A DNA stretch of 64,000 nt from Advenella incenata (GTDB lineage Bacteria > Pseudomonadota > Gammaproteobacteria > Burkholderiales > Burkholderiaceae_B): NCBI RefSeq assembly GCF_004217095.1, contig NZ_SHKO01000001.1, forward strand, positions 1,972,234 through 2,036,233, read 5' to 3'. Shown here one piece after another: positions 26,267 to 36,710 of this stretch. Position 1 is the stretch's first letter; every line of letters begins with the position of its first letter. The translations under genes and the position numbers were made by a program. The notes beneath the pieces are model-generated. The model was not told where the DNA came from, searched no databases, and saw only the letters and a list, made by a program, of their open reading frames with translations.

Positions 26267-27760
26267 ATGGCAGATCCGGTACTTATTGCAAAAAGTGGTC
26301 AGACAGATGTCGTCATCCTGCCACAGATGGCCAATCGTCACGGTTGTATCACGGGGGCGACCGGCACCGGCAAAACGGTCACGCTTCAGGTGCTGGCTCA
26401 GTCGTTTTCCCGCCTGGGAGCGCCGGTATTCATGGCAGACGTCAAGGGTGACCTTACCGGGATCTCCCAGGCCGGTGCGGACAGCCCCAAATTGCAGGAG
26501 CGCCTGCAGAAATACGGCCTGCCAACGCCGCAGTGGGGGGCCGCGCCCACCGTCTTGTGGGATGTGTTCGGCGAGCAGGGGCATCCGGTACGGGCCACGA
26601 TCTCAGACATGGGGCCACTGTTGCTTTCCCGCATGCTGGATTTGAACGATACCCAGGCAGGCGTGTTGAACCTGGTGTTCAAGGTGGCCGATGATGAAGG
26701 GCAATTACTGCTCGATCTCAAGGACCTGCGGGCCATGCTGCAAAACGTGGCGGACCGCGCCAGCGAACTGCGGCAGAACTATGGCAACGTGTCAGCCGCT
26801 TCGGTGGGCGCCATTCAGCGCGCATTGCTACAACTGGAGTCGCAGGGCGCCGATCATTTTTTCGGTGAACCGATGCTCGATATCCATGATCTGCTTCGCA
26901 CCGATGCCAGCGGTCAAGGCATTGTCAATATCCTGGCAGCCGACAAGCTGATGCAGTCGCCCAAGCTGTATGCGGTATTTTTGTTATGGTTGCTGGCCGA
27001 GATATACGAAGCGCTGCCGGAAATTGGCGACCCGGAGAAACCCCGCCTGGTGTTTTTCTTTGACGAAGCCCATTTGCTGTTTACCGATGCCCCCGAGGCG
27101 CTGCTGCAGAAAATCGAGCAGATTGTGCGGCTGGTGCGTTCCAAGGGTGTAGGCGTGTTTTTTGTGACCCAGAACCCGCTGGACATACCCGATACGGTAC
27201 TGGGGCAACTGGGTAACCGGGTGCAGCATGCGCTGCGCGCCTTTACGCCACGGGATCAGCGCGCAGTGAAAACAGCGGCCGAAACCATGCGTCCCAATCC
27301 AGATCTGGATATTACCCAGGCCATTGCGCAACTGGGCGTCGGTGAGGCCCTGCTGTCCTTTCTGGATGCCAAGGGTAGCCCGGGCATTACGCAGCGCGGC
27401 TGGGTTTTGCCACCAGCCAGTCGCATCGGCCCAGCGACCGACGCCGAACGCCAGGCGTTACGCAGTCAGTCGCAATTCGGGGGCAAATACGATAAGACGG
27501 TCGATCGGGAGTCTGCATTCGAAGTGCTGGCCAAGCGAACCGACGAGAAAAATACGGAACAGGGGTCAGCCAAACCGGCAGCAGGCGGACAAGATGACGG
27601 GATTCTGGGTATGGTCAAGGACTTGATGATCGGTTCCACCGGTCCGCGCGGCGGTCGTCGCGACGGCGTGGTCCAGCAAGTGGCCAAAAGCTATGTGCGC
27701 GGCGCTGCACGGCAATTAATCCGCGGCGTGCTGGGGTCGCTGGTCGGTAAAAAACGGTAA
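26267..27760 (+). CDS. HerA-like helicase/ATPase (DUF853, YjgR type)
   Basis: A 497-residue single-gene ATPase of the HerA/FtsK superfamily. Walker A is [12 protein letters not shown] (about residues 29-40), Walker B is [12 protein letters not shown] (about 262-273), and the DUF853 signature appears as [14 protein letters not shown]. The C-terminal part carries [20 protein letters not shown] and [15 protein letters not shown], the usual YjgR ending. The function in bacteria is not known. It has no NurA nuclease partner or anti-phage neighbour here, so a defence role is not supported. The ATG follows GGGAAACTC with a GGGA ribosome site. Confidence 0.92.
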   Translation: MADPVLIAKSGQTDVVILPQMANRHGCITGATGTGKTVTLQVLAQSFSRLGAPVFMADVKGDLTGISQAGADSPKLQERLQKYGLPTPQWGAAPTVLWDVFGEQGHPVRATISDMGPLLLSRMLDLNDTQAGVLNLVFKVADDEGQLLLDLKDLRAMLQNVADRASELRQNYGNVSAASVGAIQRALLQLESQGADHFFGEPMLDIHDLLRTDASGQGIVNILAADKLMQSPKLYAVFLLWLLAEIYEALPEIGDPEKPRLVFFFDEAHLLFTDAPEALLQKIEQIVRLVRSKGVGVFFVTQNPLDIPDTVLGQLGNRVQHALRAFTPRDQRAVKTAAETMRPNPDLDITQAIAQLGVGEALLSFLDAKGSPGITQRGWVLPPASRIGPATDAERQALRSQSQFGGKYDKTVDRESAFEVLAKRTDEKNTEQGSAKPAAGGQDDGILGMVKDLMIGSTGPRGGRRDGVVQQVAKSYVRGAARQLIRGVLGSLVGKKR

Positions 27761-28099
27761 GTCATCGGCGGCAGGGCGCCGCCGGTCCTGCGCGGCGCCT
27801 GCTTTTGGGCGCGCTTGCGCGGCGTGCCCATCAGAATGGGCTCTTGCGTTAGCCAGGCATGGCGTTTTGAGCATGGCGCCAATGATGGGTCTGGCAATGG
27901 CGAGCTGGAAATGATGGGTTTTAAGTGATGGGCTTAAGTTATAGGCTTAAGTTGACTGGCTTATGCATGGACTGGCAGCCTCTCACACAGTGCATGTTTT
28001 TCTTTGAAGGCCGTCGCGCTATGCGCGGCCGGGAGCATGCCCGTGCCGCTGCGATTCGTGAGACTGTCCCCATTGCGTCTGCTACTGGCCATGTATGAA
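27761..28099. other. Gap downstream of the HerA-like gene
   Basis: About 340 bases between convergent genes. It begins with a terminator-like hairpin, then has a GC-rich part. At 27910-27955 there is a short stretch in which GGCTTAAGTT is repeated with variation. No coding frame is credible. Confidence 0.6.
27771..27806 (+). terminator. Intrinsic terminator of the HerA-like gene
   Basis: GCAGGGCGCCGC (27771-27782) pairs with GCGGCGCCTGC (27792-27802), one G bulged, followed by TTTT. It lies 10 bases past the stop codon. Confidence 0.5.
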
Positions 28100-28714
28100 T
28101 CAGGTCGCAGACGGGTTGTTGTTACAGGACAGGACGCAGCCTTCATCATTTTCGAGTTCTTTGAGCAGGTGCTCGTAGGTCTCGGTGTTGCCATTTTGCT
28201 GCATTCGTTGCAAAAAGCTGATAAGCAGCGTCGTTTCTTCGTTGGTAAAGCCCTTTAGGTGGGCATTAAGGGCACGCGAGACAGCGGGCATCAGCTTTTC
28301 TGTGACCGTATGGCCTTTTTCCGTCAGTTCCAGTTCCACGACACGACGATCATTCGTAGAGCGGCGGCGTTTGAGAAACCCTTTTTTTTCCAGGCGATCC
28401 AGGGTACGCGTCATGGCCCCGGTGTCGACCTCTGCAGTGCGCGCGACGCTGGCCGGGGTATTGGCTTTTTCCATCCCGATAATGGCAATGGGGTGCCATT
28501 GCGAGGCCGTCAGGCCCAGGGGTTCCATTTCAGCTTCAATCATTTGCGATATGGAATGAAAATTCAGTTTGATCAGATAACCGATGTTCTTGAGCCCTTT
28601 ATTGTTCGCCGCGTGGGTGTAAAAAGGGCCACAAGCCTCGCTGACCGCGTTGGATTCGAGCGCAGGATCCTGTTTGGCGACTTCCGGAGAGACGGGGTGC
28701 ATGCCTTTGTTCAT
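28100..28714 (-). CDS. MarR-family transcriptional regulator
   Basis: A 204-residue winged-helix repressor-type protein. The MarR core spans about residues 40-170: LTASQWHPIAIIG, the recognition region TAEVDTGAMTRTLDRLEKKGF and the wing KRRRSTNDRRVVELELTEKG. N- and C-terminal extensions of about 35 residues each are longer than usual. Divergent from a quinone oxidoreductase-like gene, which it probably represses until a quinone or phenolic ligand binds; that is inferred from the arrangement. Confidence 0.92.
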   Translation of the reverse strand: MNKGMHPVSPEVAKQDPALESNAVSEACGPFYTHAANNKGLKNIGYLIKLNFHSISQMIEAEMEPLGLTASQWHPIAIIGMEKANTPASVARTAEVDTGAMTRTLDRLEKKGFLKRRRSTNDRRVVELELTEKGHTVTEKLMPAVSRALNAHLKGFTNEETTLLISFLQRMQQNGNTETYEHLLKELENDEGCVLSCNNNPSAT

Positions 28715-28750
28715 TTTAATTGCTGCCTAAGCAGATTTTGACTGTATCAT

Positions 28751-28760
28751 AATAATTATT
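28751..28760. promoter_or_regulatory. AT palindrome between MarR and oxidoreductase genes
   Basis: AATAATTATT is a perfect 10-base palindrome in an AT-rich stretch 37 bases upstream of the MarR start and about 100 upstream of the oxidoreductase. A MarR operator is plausible here, but the palindrome is short and low in complexity. Confidence 0.25.
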
Positions 28761-28859
28761 TTAACTGACTCCGTTGATTTAATACAGCGTATCGTCTTAA
28801 ATACACTAATCTGTTTCATCCATTGTGGCTAATAGAAAACTCAGGAGGGTAGGGTGGCA

Positions 28860-29840
28860 ATGTCTTCAAGAAAAGTAGAGATCAGCGAACACGGTGATGT
28901 CAGTGTCATGAAAGTGATTACTGAAGAGGTCGGCGCTCCGGCCGATAATGAAGTGCAGATCGCGCAAAAGGCGATCGGCCTTAATTTTATCGATATTTAT
29001 TTTCGAACAGGTCTTTATGCGCAGCCACTGCCGCACGGACTGGGTTTTGAAGCCGCCGGTATCGTCGAGGCCGTCGGCAGCCGCGTTACGCATCTGAAAA
29101 AGGGCGATCGCGTCGCATACGGGCAAAGCCCTATCGGTGCGTATGCCGAACTGCGCAATGTGCCTGCTGTCAACGTGCTTAAGATTCCGGACTTTCTGTC
29201 GTTCGATGAAGCGGCGGCCGTGATGCTCAAGGGGCTGACCGTGCAATATCTGTTCCGGCAAACATATCGGTTACAGGGACATGAAACGATTCTGTTTCAC
29301 GCAGCAGCAGGGGGCGTCGGCCTGATTGCCTGCCAGTGGGCCCGGGCCCTGGGTGTAAAGCTGATCGGTACGGTTTCCAGTCCCGAAAAATCGGATCTTG
29401 CCCTGGCGCACGGCGCATGGGCAACCATCGACTACAGCAAGGAAGACGTGGTCGAACGCGTGCTGTCGCTGACCAACGGCAAGAAAGTGCCGGTGGTCTA
29501 CGATGGCGTGGGCAAAGATACCTGGGAGCGTTCTCTGGACTGCCTGCAGCCGCGTGGCCTGATGGTCAGTTTCGGCAACGCATCGGGGGCGGTTACCGGC
29601 GTCAATCTGGGCATTCTGGCCAGCAAGGGTGCCTTGTACGTAACCCGGCCGACCCTTGGCCCACACGTAGACACCGCAGAAAAACTCAAAGCCGCTTCCG
29701 ATGAGTTGTTTGATATGATTCGCAGCAAGAAAATCAAGGTGCAGATCGATCAGCGCTACAGCCTGGAAGACGTGGGAGAAGCGCATCAGGCGCTGGCCTC
29801 ACGTAAAACGACCGGCGCAACAGTTATTACGCTGGACTAA
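28860..29840 (+). CDS. NADPH:quinone oxidoreductase (zeta-crystallin type)
   Basis: A 326-residue zinc-free medium-chain dehydrogenase/reductase. GLNFIDIYFRTGLYAQPLP and GFEAAGIVEAVGSRV form the substrate-binding domain. The Rossmann motif HAAAGGVGLIACQWA binds NADPH, with KTTGATVITL at the end. It should reduce quinones by one or two electrons. AGGAGGGT lies 9 bases before the ATG at 28860; a GTG two codons earlier would be too close to it. Divergent MarR gene upstream; a terminator follows. Confidence 0.92.
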   Translation: MSSRKVEISEHGDVSVMKVITEEVGAPADNEVQIAQKAIGLNFIDIYFRTGLYAQPLPHGLGFEAAGIVEAVGSRVTHLKKGDRVAYGQSPIGAYAELRNVPAVNVLKIPDFLSFDEAAAVMLKGLTVQYLFRQTYRLQGHETILFHAAAGGVGLIACQWARALGVKLIGTVSSPEKSDLALAHGAWATIDYSKEDVVERVLSLTNGKKVPVVYDGVGKDTWERSLDCLQPRGLMVSFGNASGAVTGVNLGILASKGALYVTRPTLGPHVDTAEKLKAASDELFDMIRSKKIKVQIDQRYSLEDVGEAHQALASRKTTGATVITLD

Positions 29841-29879
29841 GCTGTATAAGGCTGAATCAGGCGGGGCAGGTTTCTGGCA

Positions 29880-29914
29880 GCGGGCCCGGGGTAACCAGGC
29901 CCGCTTTCTTTCTT
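29880..29914 (+). terminator. Intrinsic terminator between oxidoreductase and LysR genes
   Basis: GCGGGCC (29880-29886) pairs with GGCCCGC (29898-29904), followed by TTTCTTTCTT. It lies 40 bases past the oxidoreductase stop, at the convergent junction with a LysR gene. Confidence 0.6.
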
Positions 29915-30860
29915 ACTCATCGCCCATCAACGCCTGACGGGTTGCTTCGCTCTCCAGTTCGGTCAGCCACCATTGCAGGCCTTTGCCGACAGCGCGGCCA
30001 TGAGCAGGTTTGCGCCATGCATAATTGCTTTGTACGACTCGCGGGCAGGCGGCCACTTTTTTGATAATCAGCTCACCGGTTTCCAGGTAAGGCTTGGCGT
30101 GAGAATAGGGTAGAAAACCGCAACCCAGGCCCATTCGATGGGCCAGCACCTTGGCATGCAGATTGGGTACGGTAAAGACTCTTTGCATCGCCTGCACGCC
30201 ATAGGAAATACGGCGCGCATATCTTGCCGAATCTGCGGCCGCCACAGACTGGTATTGGGCAATTAGTTGTTCCTCCAGTGGTTCCGGTGCCGTGGCAAGG
30301 GGATGCTGGGGCGACACGACAAACACAAATGAAATTTTGTTAAGCGGCAGCGAAAGAATATCCGAGCTTTGCAAAGTGCTGCTCACGCCAATGGCCAGAT
30401 CCGAATGGCCGGCGATCAAGGTTTCCCAGGTGCCATCCAGTACCTCTTCGCGAATACGCAATTGCGTAGGTACATTGAGTGCGAAAAATTTTTCACACAA
30501 TTCAAACAGCACCTTGCGCGACACAATCGTATCCGCGCTGATGGTCAGCAGCGGTTCCCAGCCGGTGGCAATGCGCTTGACGCGGTGGGCAATCTGTTCC
30601 ACCGTGTTCAGCAACTGCCGTCCTTCGTCGATCAATTCCCTGCCTGCGGGCGTGAGCGCCGCATGGCGGGACTTGCGATCAAACAGCAGGACGTCCAGCG
30701 CATCTTCAACCTGCCTGACGCGATAGGTCAGGGCGCTGGGCACCAGATTCAATTCGCGAGCGGCTGCGGCAAAACTGCCTTTTTCCGCGATAAGCACAAG
30801 CATCTGGATGGTTTCCGGCGTCAGAACCTGGTGGATTTCTCTGGTGGGGGGCGTATTCAT
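29913..30860 (-). CDS. LysR-family transcriptional regulator
   Basis: A 315-residue LysR protein with helix-turn-helix LIAEKGSFAAAARELNLVPS then ALTYRVRQVEDALDVLLFDR, and an effector domain from about residue 100. The LVPSALTYRV recognition helix resembles the YafC/DsdC-like group that often controls a divergent reductase. Here it is divergent from an aldo/keto reductase gene across 105 bases. The inducer is unknown. Confidence 0.9.
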   Translation of the reverse strand: MNTPPTREIHQVLTPETIQMLVLIAEKGSFAAAARELNLVPSALTYRVRQVEDALDVLLFDRKSRHAALTPAGRELIDEGRQLLNTVEQIAHRVKRIATGWEPLLTISADTIVSRKVLFELCEKFFALNVPTQLRIREEVLDGTWETLIAGHSDLAIGVSSTLQSSDILSLPLNKISFVFVVSPQHPLATAPEPLEEQLIAQYQSVAAADSARYARRISYGVQAMQRVFTVPNLHAKVLAHRMGLGCGFLPYSHAKPYLETGELIIKKVAACPRVVQSNYAWRKPAHGRAVGKGLQWWLTELESEATRQALMGDE

Positions 30861-30965
30861 GTCGCTTTCGCTGGAAGATAGATATTCTGATTATAAGTTC
30901 AAAATTTTTGCTGCACCGAAGTCGCATTACAATCGGATAAGTTCTCTTAATTGCGAAGGATGGTT

Positions 30966-32030
30966 ATGCAGAAAGTAAAGTTGGGTAAAAGTGATCTGGA
31001 GGTGACCGATATCTGCCTGGGCACGATGACGTTCGGCGAGCAGGTCAGCGAGTCTATTGCATTTGAAATAATGGACCTGGCTGTTGACCAGGGTGTCAAT
31101 TTTCTGGATACGGCCGAAATGTACGCCGTGCCAACTCGTGAACAAACCTATGGTGCGACCGAGACAATTATCGGCAACTGGTTCAGCCGCCGCCCGCAAG
31201 TGCGCCAGACAGTCGTTCTGGCCAGCAAGGTTGCCGGGCCGTCGCGCGGCATGCCCTGGGTGCGCGACGGTGAAGGTCTGACAGCGGCCGATATCATTCG
31301 TTCCTGCGAAGGGAGTCTGAAACGGCTGCAGACCGATTACATTGACCTGTATCAGATTCACTGGCCAGCCCGGCCTGTGCCGGCGTTTGGCAATCGCTAT
31401 TTCGACCCGGACAAAACCAATCCTGACCAAAGCAGTATCGAAGAACAACTGCAGGCCATGGACAGGCTGGTGCGAGAGGGAAAAATCCGCTATGTTGGCC
31501 TGTCCAATGAAACGCCTTACGGGGTCAGCGAGTTCATCCGTATTGCCCAGGCTGAAAATCTGCCCAGAGTGGCCACCATACAAAACCCGTTCTGCTTGCT
31601 GAATCGTTCCTACGAAAACGGACTGGACGAGACGTGCCATCATCAAGATGTGTCGCTGCTGGCCTATTCACCACTGGGTTATGGCTTGCTGACCGGAAAA
31701 TATGATGAGTCTGGTACGACCGGCGAGCAGGCCCCCAAAGAGGCCAGGATCACTCTGTACGAGTCGGTGCGCAAGCAACGGTGGGGCCGCCCGGCTTCGC
31801 TGGAGGCAGCGCGTGTATATAATGCGCTGGCCCGCAAGCATCAGTTAACACCGGTACAGCTGGCGCTGGGGTTCTGTAATACCAAATGGCAGGTGGCCAG
31901 CACCATTATCGGGGTCCGGACAACGGAGCAGCTTAAAGAAAATCTGGCTGTCAGCGGATTTAAGCTGGACAGCCAGATCATGCAGGAAATAGATGCAATC
32001 CGGTTAAATCACTTCGATCCGGCGCAGTAG
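30966..32030 (+). CDS. Aldo/keto reductase, Tas-like
   Basis: A 354-residue NADPH-dependent aldo/keto reductase. [23 protein letters not shown] (catalytic Asp and Tyr), LASKVAG, the HWP segment with the active-site histidine, and the cofactor part [14 protein letters not shown] identify the family. The Tas branch is suggested by length and by the [11 protein letters not shown] insert. The ATG at 30966 has AAGGA five bases before it; upstream TTG and ATG codons lack this. The 3' end overlaps the convergent fbp gene by 22 bases. The natural substrate is unknown. Confidence 0.9.
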   Translation: MQKVKLGKSDLEVTDICLGTMTFGEQVSESIAFEIMDLAVDQGVNFLDTAEMYAVPTREQTYGATETIIGNWFSRRPQVRQTVVLASKVAGPSRGMPWVRDGEGLTAADIIRSCEGSLKRLQTDYIDLYQIHWPARPVPAFGNRYFDPDKTNPDQSSIEEQLQAMDRLVREGKIRYVGLSNETPYGVSEFIRIAQAENLPRVATIQNPFCLLNRSYENGLDETCHHQDVSLLAYSPLGYGLLTGKYDESGTTGEQAPKEARITLYESVRKQRWGRPASLEAARVYNALARKHQLTPVQLALGFCNTKWQVASTIIGVRTTEQLKENLAVSGFKLDSQIMQEIDAIRLNHFDPAQ

Positions 32031-33022
32031 TCCTTAACCCGGGCCACTTCGTTTTTGGAGCCCAGCACCACGCCTACGCGCTGGTGCAACTCGGTCGGCT
32101 GGATATCCATGATGCGGTTGACCGAGTCGGTGGCCATGCCGCCAGCCTGCTCGATGATAAAGCTCATCGGGTTGGCCTCATACATCAGGCGCAGCTTGCC
32201 CGGTTTTTTCGGATCACGCGCATCCCAGGGATACATGAAAATGCCGCCGCGTGTCATGATACGGTGTACATCGGCTACCATCGAGGCGATCCAGCGCATG
32301 TTGTAGTCTTTTTCCAGCGGTCCGGTGGTGCCTGCCAGGCAGTCTTCGATGTACTGGCGCATCGGTGGCGCCCAGTGGCGCATATTGGACATATTGATGG
32401 AAAATTCCTTGGTATCTTCCGGAACACGCATATTCTCGTGCGTCAGTACCCAACTGCCCAGTTCGCGATCCAGCGTAAAGCCCATCACGCCATTGCCGAT
32501 CGTGAGCACAAGCATGGTTTGCGGACCGTACACCGCATAGCCGGCCACAACTTGCCGGCTGCCCGGTTGCAGAAAATCCTTTTCGGTCACTTCGCGGCCT
32601 GAAATATCGGCCGGCGCCTTCAGCACAGAGAAAATCGTGCCGATGGACACATTCACATCGATATTGGATGAGCCATCCAGGGGGTCGAACAACAACAGGT
32701 ATTCGCCCTTGGGATAGCGATTGGGAATGTGATGGATGGTTTCCATCTCTTCGGACGCCATGCCCGCCAGATGGCCGCCCCATTCGTTGGCCTCCAGCAG
32801 AATTTCATTTGACATTACGTCAAGCTTTTTTTGCACTTCGCCCTGAACGTTTTCGCTTTCCAGGCTTCCCAGTACGCCGCCCAGCGCACCTTTGCTGACA
32901 GCATGGCTGATGGCCTTGCAGGCGCGTGAGACTACTTCTACCAACAGGCGCACTTCTGCCTCGATGGCATTATTGTTGCGCTGCTGCTCTACCAGATACT
33001 GGGTAAGGGTTTTTCGTGACAT
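32009..33022 (-). CDS. fbp: Fructose-1,6-bisphosphatase class 1
   Basis: A 337-residue gluconeogenic phosphatase. [21 protein letters not shown] is the metal-binding signature. [19 protein letters not shown]-like substrate residues, [23 protein letters not shown] and [15 protein letters not shown] complete the class 1 pattern. It lies 18 bases downstream of pepN on the same strand, so it is probably co-transcribed with it. Confidence 0.96.
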   Translation of the reverse strand: MSRKTLTQYLVEQQRNNNAIEAEVRLLVEVVSRACKAISHAVSKGALGGVLGSLESENVQGEVQKKLDVMSNEILLEANEWGGHLAGMASEEMETIHHIPNRYPKGEYLLLFDPLDGSSNIDVNVSIGTIFSVLKAPADISGREVTEKDFLQPGSRQVVAGYAVYGPQTMLVLTIGNGVMGFTLDRELGSWVLTHENMRVPEDTKEFSINMSNMRHWAPPMRQYIEDCLAGTTGPLEKDYNMRWIASMVADVHRIMTRGGIFMYPWDARDPKKPGKLRLMYEANPMSFIIEQAGGMATDSVNRIMDIQPTELHQRVGVVLGSKNEVARVKDYCAGSK

Positions 33023-33040
33023 AAGGTCTCCGGAAAATAA

Positions 33041-35779
33041 TTAAATACGCAAAGCTTTGGAAACAATCTCGCTCACATTGCTGGACAGACCCTCGTGATC
33101 GCGGACCTGCTCAAGCGATGATTTCATTTGTGATTGCAGTGCAGGAGTATAGCGCGCCCAGTTATCCATGACACGCGCCAGACGCGATGCGACTTCAGGA
33201 TTGATGGCATCGAGCGCCAGCACGGCTTCGGTCCACAAGGCATAGCCGGAACCATCCTGGTTATGGAATCCTTGTGCATTGTTCATGCAGAACTGGAAGA
33301 TCAGGGAGCGGGCGCGATTGGGGTTGCGCAATGCAAATGCCGGATGCGCCATCAGCCCGCGGATTGTTTCCGTGCGGGTGTCGGCGGCAGTGGCCTGCAG
33401 GGCAAACCATTTGTCGATGACCAGCGGATTGTGCTGCCATTTCTCGTAGAAATCAACGATGGCTTCCTGGCGTTTATCCCCGTGGTGATAGTTGACGATG
33501 GCGCCAAGCGCACCCATGCAATCGGTCATGTTCTGCGCTGCCTGGTACTGGACCAGCGCTTGCTGGCATGCTGCCAGATCGCCTGCCGCCATGAGGTAGG
33601 CCAGTGCCAGATTTTTCAGACTGCGACGGCCGGCGCTGATCGGATCGGGGCTATAAGGCCCAGGCGTGTCGTTGCCCTGCAGGGTTGCGTTCCATTCGGA
33701 CGCAGCCGCTTTGCCCAGATTTTCCCGGACAGCGTGGCGGGCCTTGGCCAGCCATATCGGTTCTATCGGATCCATTTGCTCTGCCAGGAATTTTTCCGAA
33801 GGCAGTGTCAGCAGGCGGGCGCGATAACCGGCGTCCAGGCCTGCATCTTGCAGATTGTTCTTCCAGACTTGCACAAATGTCTCGGACAGGGCCGCTTGCT
33901 CACCTTTTTGCAGTGCTTCGGCAAGGCCCAGAATTTCGCGGGTTGCCAGCGCCTGGCCCGCTTCCCAGCGGGCAAATGGATTGGGATCAGACTGGGCCAG
34001 GACCGCCAGTTCCTCTGCTGTCCAGTCATAGTGCACAGTGACTGGCGCGGAAAAATCGCGCAACAGCGAAGGCACAGGCTTGGCGGCGATGCCGGTAAAG
34101 GTCCAGGACTGACTTTGCTCTGTGAGTTCAAGCAGGCGTGTGTGTTCGCCGGCCAGGTCGGGGGCAGCGTCGTGGCTCGCACTGTCGTTGATCTCGCTGA
34201 GCGCCAGCGGTTGTCCGTCAGCCGAGAGCAGACCGACAGCAAAGGGAATATGAAAAGGTTTTTTCACAAAATCCTTGCGGATTTTTTCAACCCCCACCAG
34301 CGGTGTTTGTTGCGACAGGGTCAAGGTCACCGTTTGCTGCCCTGCATCGTGGCTCATGGTCACCTGCACTCGCGGCGTGCCTGCCTGCGAATACCAGCGC
34401 CTGAAGACGGACAGATCGCGTTGCGGATGGGATTTTGTGTATACGTATTCCATGGCATTGACAAAATCATCGCAAGTGACGGCCTGCCCGTCATGGCGGC
34501 GGAAGTATTCGTCCATGCCATCGCGAAAACCGGGCGCGCCCAGCAGCGTGTGCTGCATGCGGATCACTTCGGCGCCTTTTTCATAAACGGTTGCGGTGTA
34601 GAAGTTGCCAATGGATTCGTAGCTGTCGGGACGGATGGGATGCGCCATGGGGCCTGCATCCTCGGGAAACTGACCGGCGCGCAATACGCTTACGTCGTCA
34701 ATGCGCTTGACCGCGCGGGCACTGGCGGCTGCCTGATCATCCAGGCCGGCGGCCATCATGTCGGCTGTAAATTCCTGATCGCGAAAGACGGTCAGGCCTT
34801 CCTTGAGGCTGAGCTGAAACCAGTCGCGGCAAGTGACGCGATTGCCGGTCCAGTTGTGAAAATATTCGTGACCGATCACGGCTTCGACGGCAGAAAAATT
34901 GGCATCGGTGGCGGTATCGGGATCGGCCAGCACATATCCGGAATTGAAAATGTTCAACCCCTTGTTTTCCATGGCGCCCATATTGAAGTCGCGCACGGCC
35001 ACAATCATGAAGCGATCCAGATCCAGTTCCAGGCCAAAGCGCTTTTCGTCCCAGACCAGGGAGCGCTCAAGCGAAGCCAGTGCCCATTCGGTCTTGTCGC
35101 GGCTTCCCTTGTCGCTGTATATCTGCAACAGCACGTCGCGGCCATTATGGGTTTTGACGGTTTTTTCGCGAACGTCGAAGTCGCCGGCGACCAGTGCGAA
35201 AAGATAACTGGGCTTATGAAAGGGATCATGCCAGACTGCCTGGTGGCGGCCGTCGGGAAGATCAGTGGACGACAGCAAATTGCCGTTGGACAGCAGATAG
35301 GGATATTTTTCCTTGTCGGCGGCGAGCGTGACGGTATAAATGCTCATCACGTCCGGGCGATCCGGGAAGTAGGTAATGCGGCGAAAGCCTTCGGCCTCGC
35401 ACTGAGTGAAAAAGCCGCTCCCCGACTTATACAAACCCATGAACAGGGAGTTGGCTGCCGGATCCAGTGTGGTGCATACACGCAGTTCAAATGAACCGGA
35501 CAGTTGCGCAATGACCAGTTGGTTCTGGTCCAATTCATAGGCGTCTGCGTCCAGCGCCTGGCCATTCAGATACAGGGCATCCAGGCTGATGTCTTCGGCG
35601 TTGAGCACCAGATCGGCCGGCGTCTTGTCTTTTGCGGTGAATGTCAGGGTAGAGGTGACGACAGTGCGGTTTTCGTCCAGGTCGAAATTGAGCGCCACCG
35701 CATCAAGCGTAAATGGATAGGGCTGATAGTCGCTGCGATAGACGGTTGGACTGGTTTCTTCGATCAATTCTGTAGGCAT
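33041..35779 (-). CDS. pepN: Aminopeptidase N (M1 family)
   Basis: A 912-residue zinc aminopeptidase that trims N-terminal residues from peptides in the cytosol. The exopeptidase motif GAMENKG and the zinc motif HEYFHNWTGNRVTCRDWFQ (HExxH with the distal Glu in LKEGLTVFRDQEF) are visible. The C-terminal helical superdomain fits E. coli PepN, which is about 870 residues long. The ATG at 35779 is chosen over a GTG three codons upstream. Paired with fbp downstream. Confidence 0.96.
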   Translation of the reverse strand: MPTELIEETSPTVYRSDYQPYPFTLDAVALNFDLDENRTVVTSTLTFTAKDKTPADLVLNAEDISLDALYLNGQALDADAYELDQNQLVIAQLSGSFELRVCTTLDPAANSLFMGLYKSGSGFFTQCEAEGFRRITYFPDRPDVMSIYTVTLAADKEKYPYLLSNGNLLSSTDLPDGRHQAVWHDPFHKPSYLFALVAGDFDVREKTVKTHNGRDVLLQIYSDKGSRDKTEWALASLERSLVWDEKRFGLELDLDRFMIVAVRDFNMGAMENKGLNIFNSGYVLADPDTATDANFSAVEAVIGHEYFHNWTGNRVTCRDWFQLSLKEGLTVFRDQEFTADMMAAGLDDQAAASARAVKRIDDVSVLRAGQFPEDAGPMAHPIRPDSYESIGNFYTATVYEKGAEVIRMQHTLLGAPGFRDGMDEYFRRHDGQAVTCDDFVNAMEYVYTKSHPQRDLSVFRRWYSQAGTPRVQVTMSHDAGQQTVTLTLSQQTPLVGVEKIRKDFVKKPFHIPFAVGLLSADGQPLALSEINDSASHDAAPDLAGEHTRLLELTEQSQSWTFTGIAAKPVPSLLRDFSAPVTVHYDWTAEELAVLAQSDPNPFARWEAGQALATREILGLAEALQKGEQAALSETFVQVWKNNLQDAGLDAGYRARLLTLPSEKFLAEQMDPIEPIWLAKARHAVRENLGKAAASEWNATLQGNDTPGPYSPDPISAGRRSLKNLALAYLMAAGDLAACQQALVQYQAAQNMTDCMGALGAIVNYHHGDKRQEAIVDFYEKWQHNPLVIDKWFALQATAADTRTETIRGLMAHPAFALRNPNRARSLIFQFCMNNAQGFHNQDGSGYALWTEAVLALDAINPEVASRLARVMDNWARYTPALQSQMKSSLEQVRDHEGLSSNVSEIVSKALRI

Positions 35780-36004
35780 GATGGTCACTGTGGTGCTGGT
35801 GAACGGAAAGTGAAATTGCGGTACAAACGGCAGGGTTCACTTGAAAAAAAGCGATTCGTAGCTATTTGTCCTAATTATAGGGGCTTGCCCTGAATTGGAA
35901 CCTTAAAAGACGTTTTGTGTCAAAATTGAAGTACAGTTTGCGGCGCGTGTCGGGCGCGGCAGGCCGTCTATGATATTGGCGTGTGATTGGCAGGAGAAAG
36001 AAGC

Positions 36005-36697
36005 ATGCGACATCTGCAAGTGCCCCGTATCTGGAACCTCGTTTTGGCTGGGTTGTTTTTGGCGGGATTGACCGCCTGCTCGACAACCAGTGAATTTACG
36101 ACCCAGGTGACCTCGTTTCAGCAATGGCCTGCTGCCGTTGCAGGACAGCACTACCGCTTTGTCGACAGCAAACAGCAGAATCTGGAGCAGGCTGCCTATA
36201 CCGGCTATATTCGCAATAACATGTTCCGCACCGGCCTGATCGAAGCAATGGGCCGCCAGAGCGCCCGTTTTGAAGTTGGCTTTACTACCGGGACCGAAGT
36301 GCGGCAGCAAATGGTCCAGCGGGACACCGGCAATTATGATTTGTATCCGACACTGGGGCTGGGCATGGGCTTTCCCTATGGTTATTATGGCAACCCGTTC
36401 TACAGTAGCTTCGGCTTTGCCATGACGCCACGCTATCAGTTAGTTCCGGTGCCTTACCATCGCTATTCGCTTACTGTGTATATTCGTGACAGGCAGCAAA
36501 ATGGCAATGAGGTATTTCGCTCCAGTGCCGTGGCAGATTCACGCGAGCGCAGCCTGCCCGAAGTCATGCCTTATCTGGCCGCGTCGGTGTTTGACCAGTT
36601 CCCCGGCCATAACGGTCAGGTTCGCACCGTTGAGTTTGAACGCAACAAGGCAGGCGTCGCAGGTACAGCGCCTCCCATTACAGTAAAGAAACCTTAG
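36005..36697 (+). CDS. DUF4136-type lipoprotein
   Basis: A 230-residue predicted lipoprotein. The signal peptide ends in the lipobox LTAC with Cys25. The mature part has the DUF4136 pattern (FQQWPA... YRFVDSKQQNLEQAAYTGYI, then a C-terminal RYSLTVYIRDRQQNGNEVFRSSAV and the MPYLAASVFDQFPGHNG ending). A glycine/tyrosine/phenylalanine-rich central stretch (GMGFPYGYYGNPFYSSFG) is typical. Probably in the outer membrane; no known role. tldD follows 13 bases later, so they share a transcript. Confidence 0.85.
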   Translation: MRHLQVPRIWNLVLAGLFLAGLTACSTTSEFTTQVTSFQQWPAAVAGQHYRFVDSKQQNLEQAAYTGYIRNNMFRTGLIEAMGRQSARFEVGFTTGTEVRQQMVQRDTGNYDLYPTLGLGMGFPYGYYGNPFYSSFGFAMTPRYQLVPVPYHRYSLTVYIRDRQQNGNEVFRSSAVADSRERSLPEVMPYLAASVFDQFPGHNGQVRTVEFERNKAGVAGTAPPITVKKP

Positions 36698-36710
36698 AAG
36701 ACACCCTTAC

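Noticed and set aside
26267-27760. HerA-like ATPase as part of an anti-phage defence system
   Set aside because: It is the lone DUF853/YjgR form with no nuclease, SIR2 or other defence partner beside it.
33134-35494. A 786-codon open frame on the strand opposite pepN
   Set aside because: It is fully antisense to an intact aminopeptidase N with all catalytic motifs. The translation has no family resemblance and the composition is that of a shadow of third-position GC bias.
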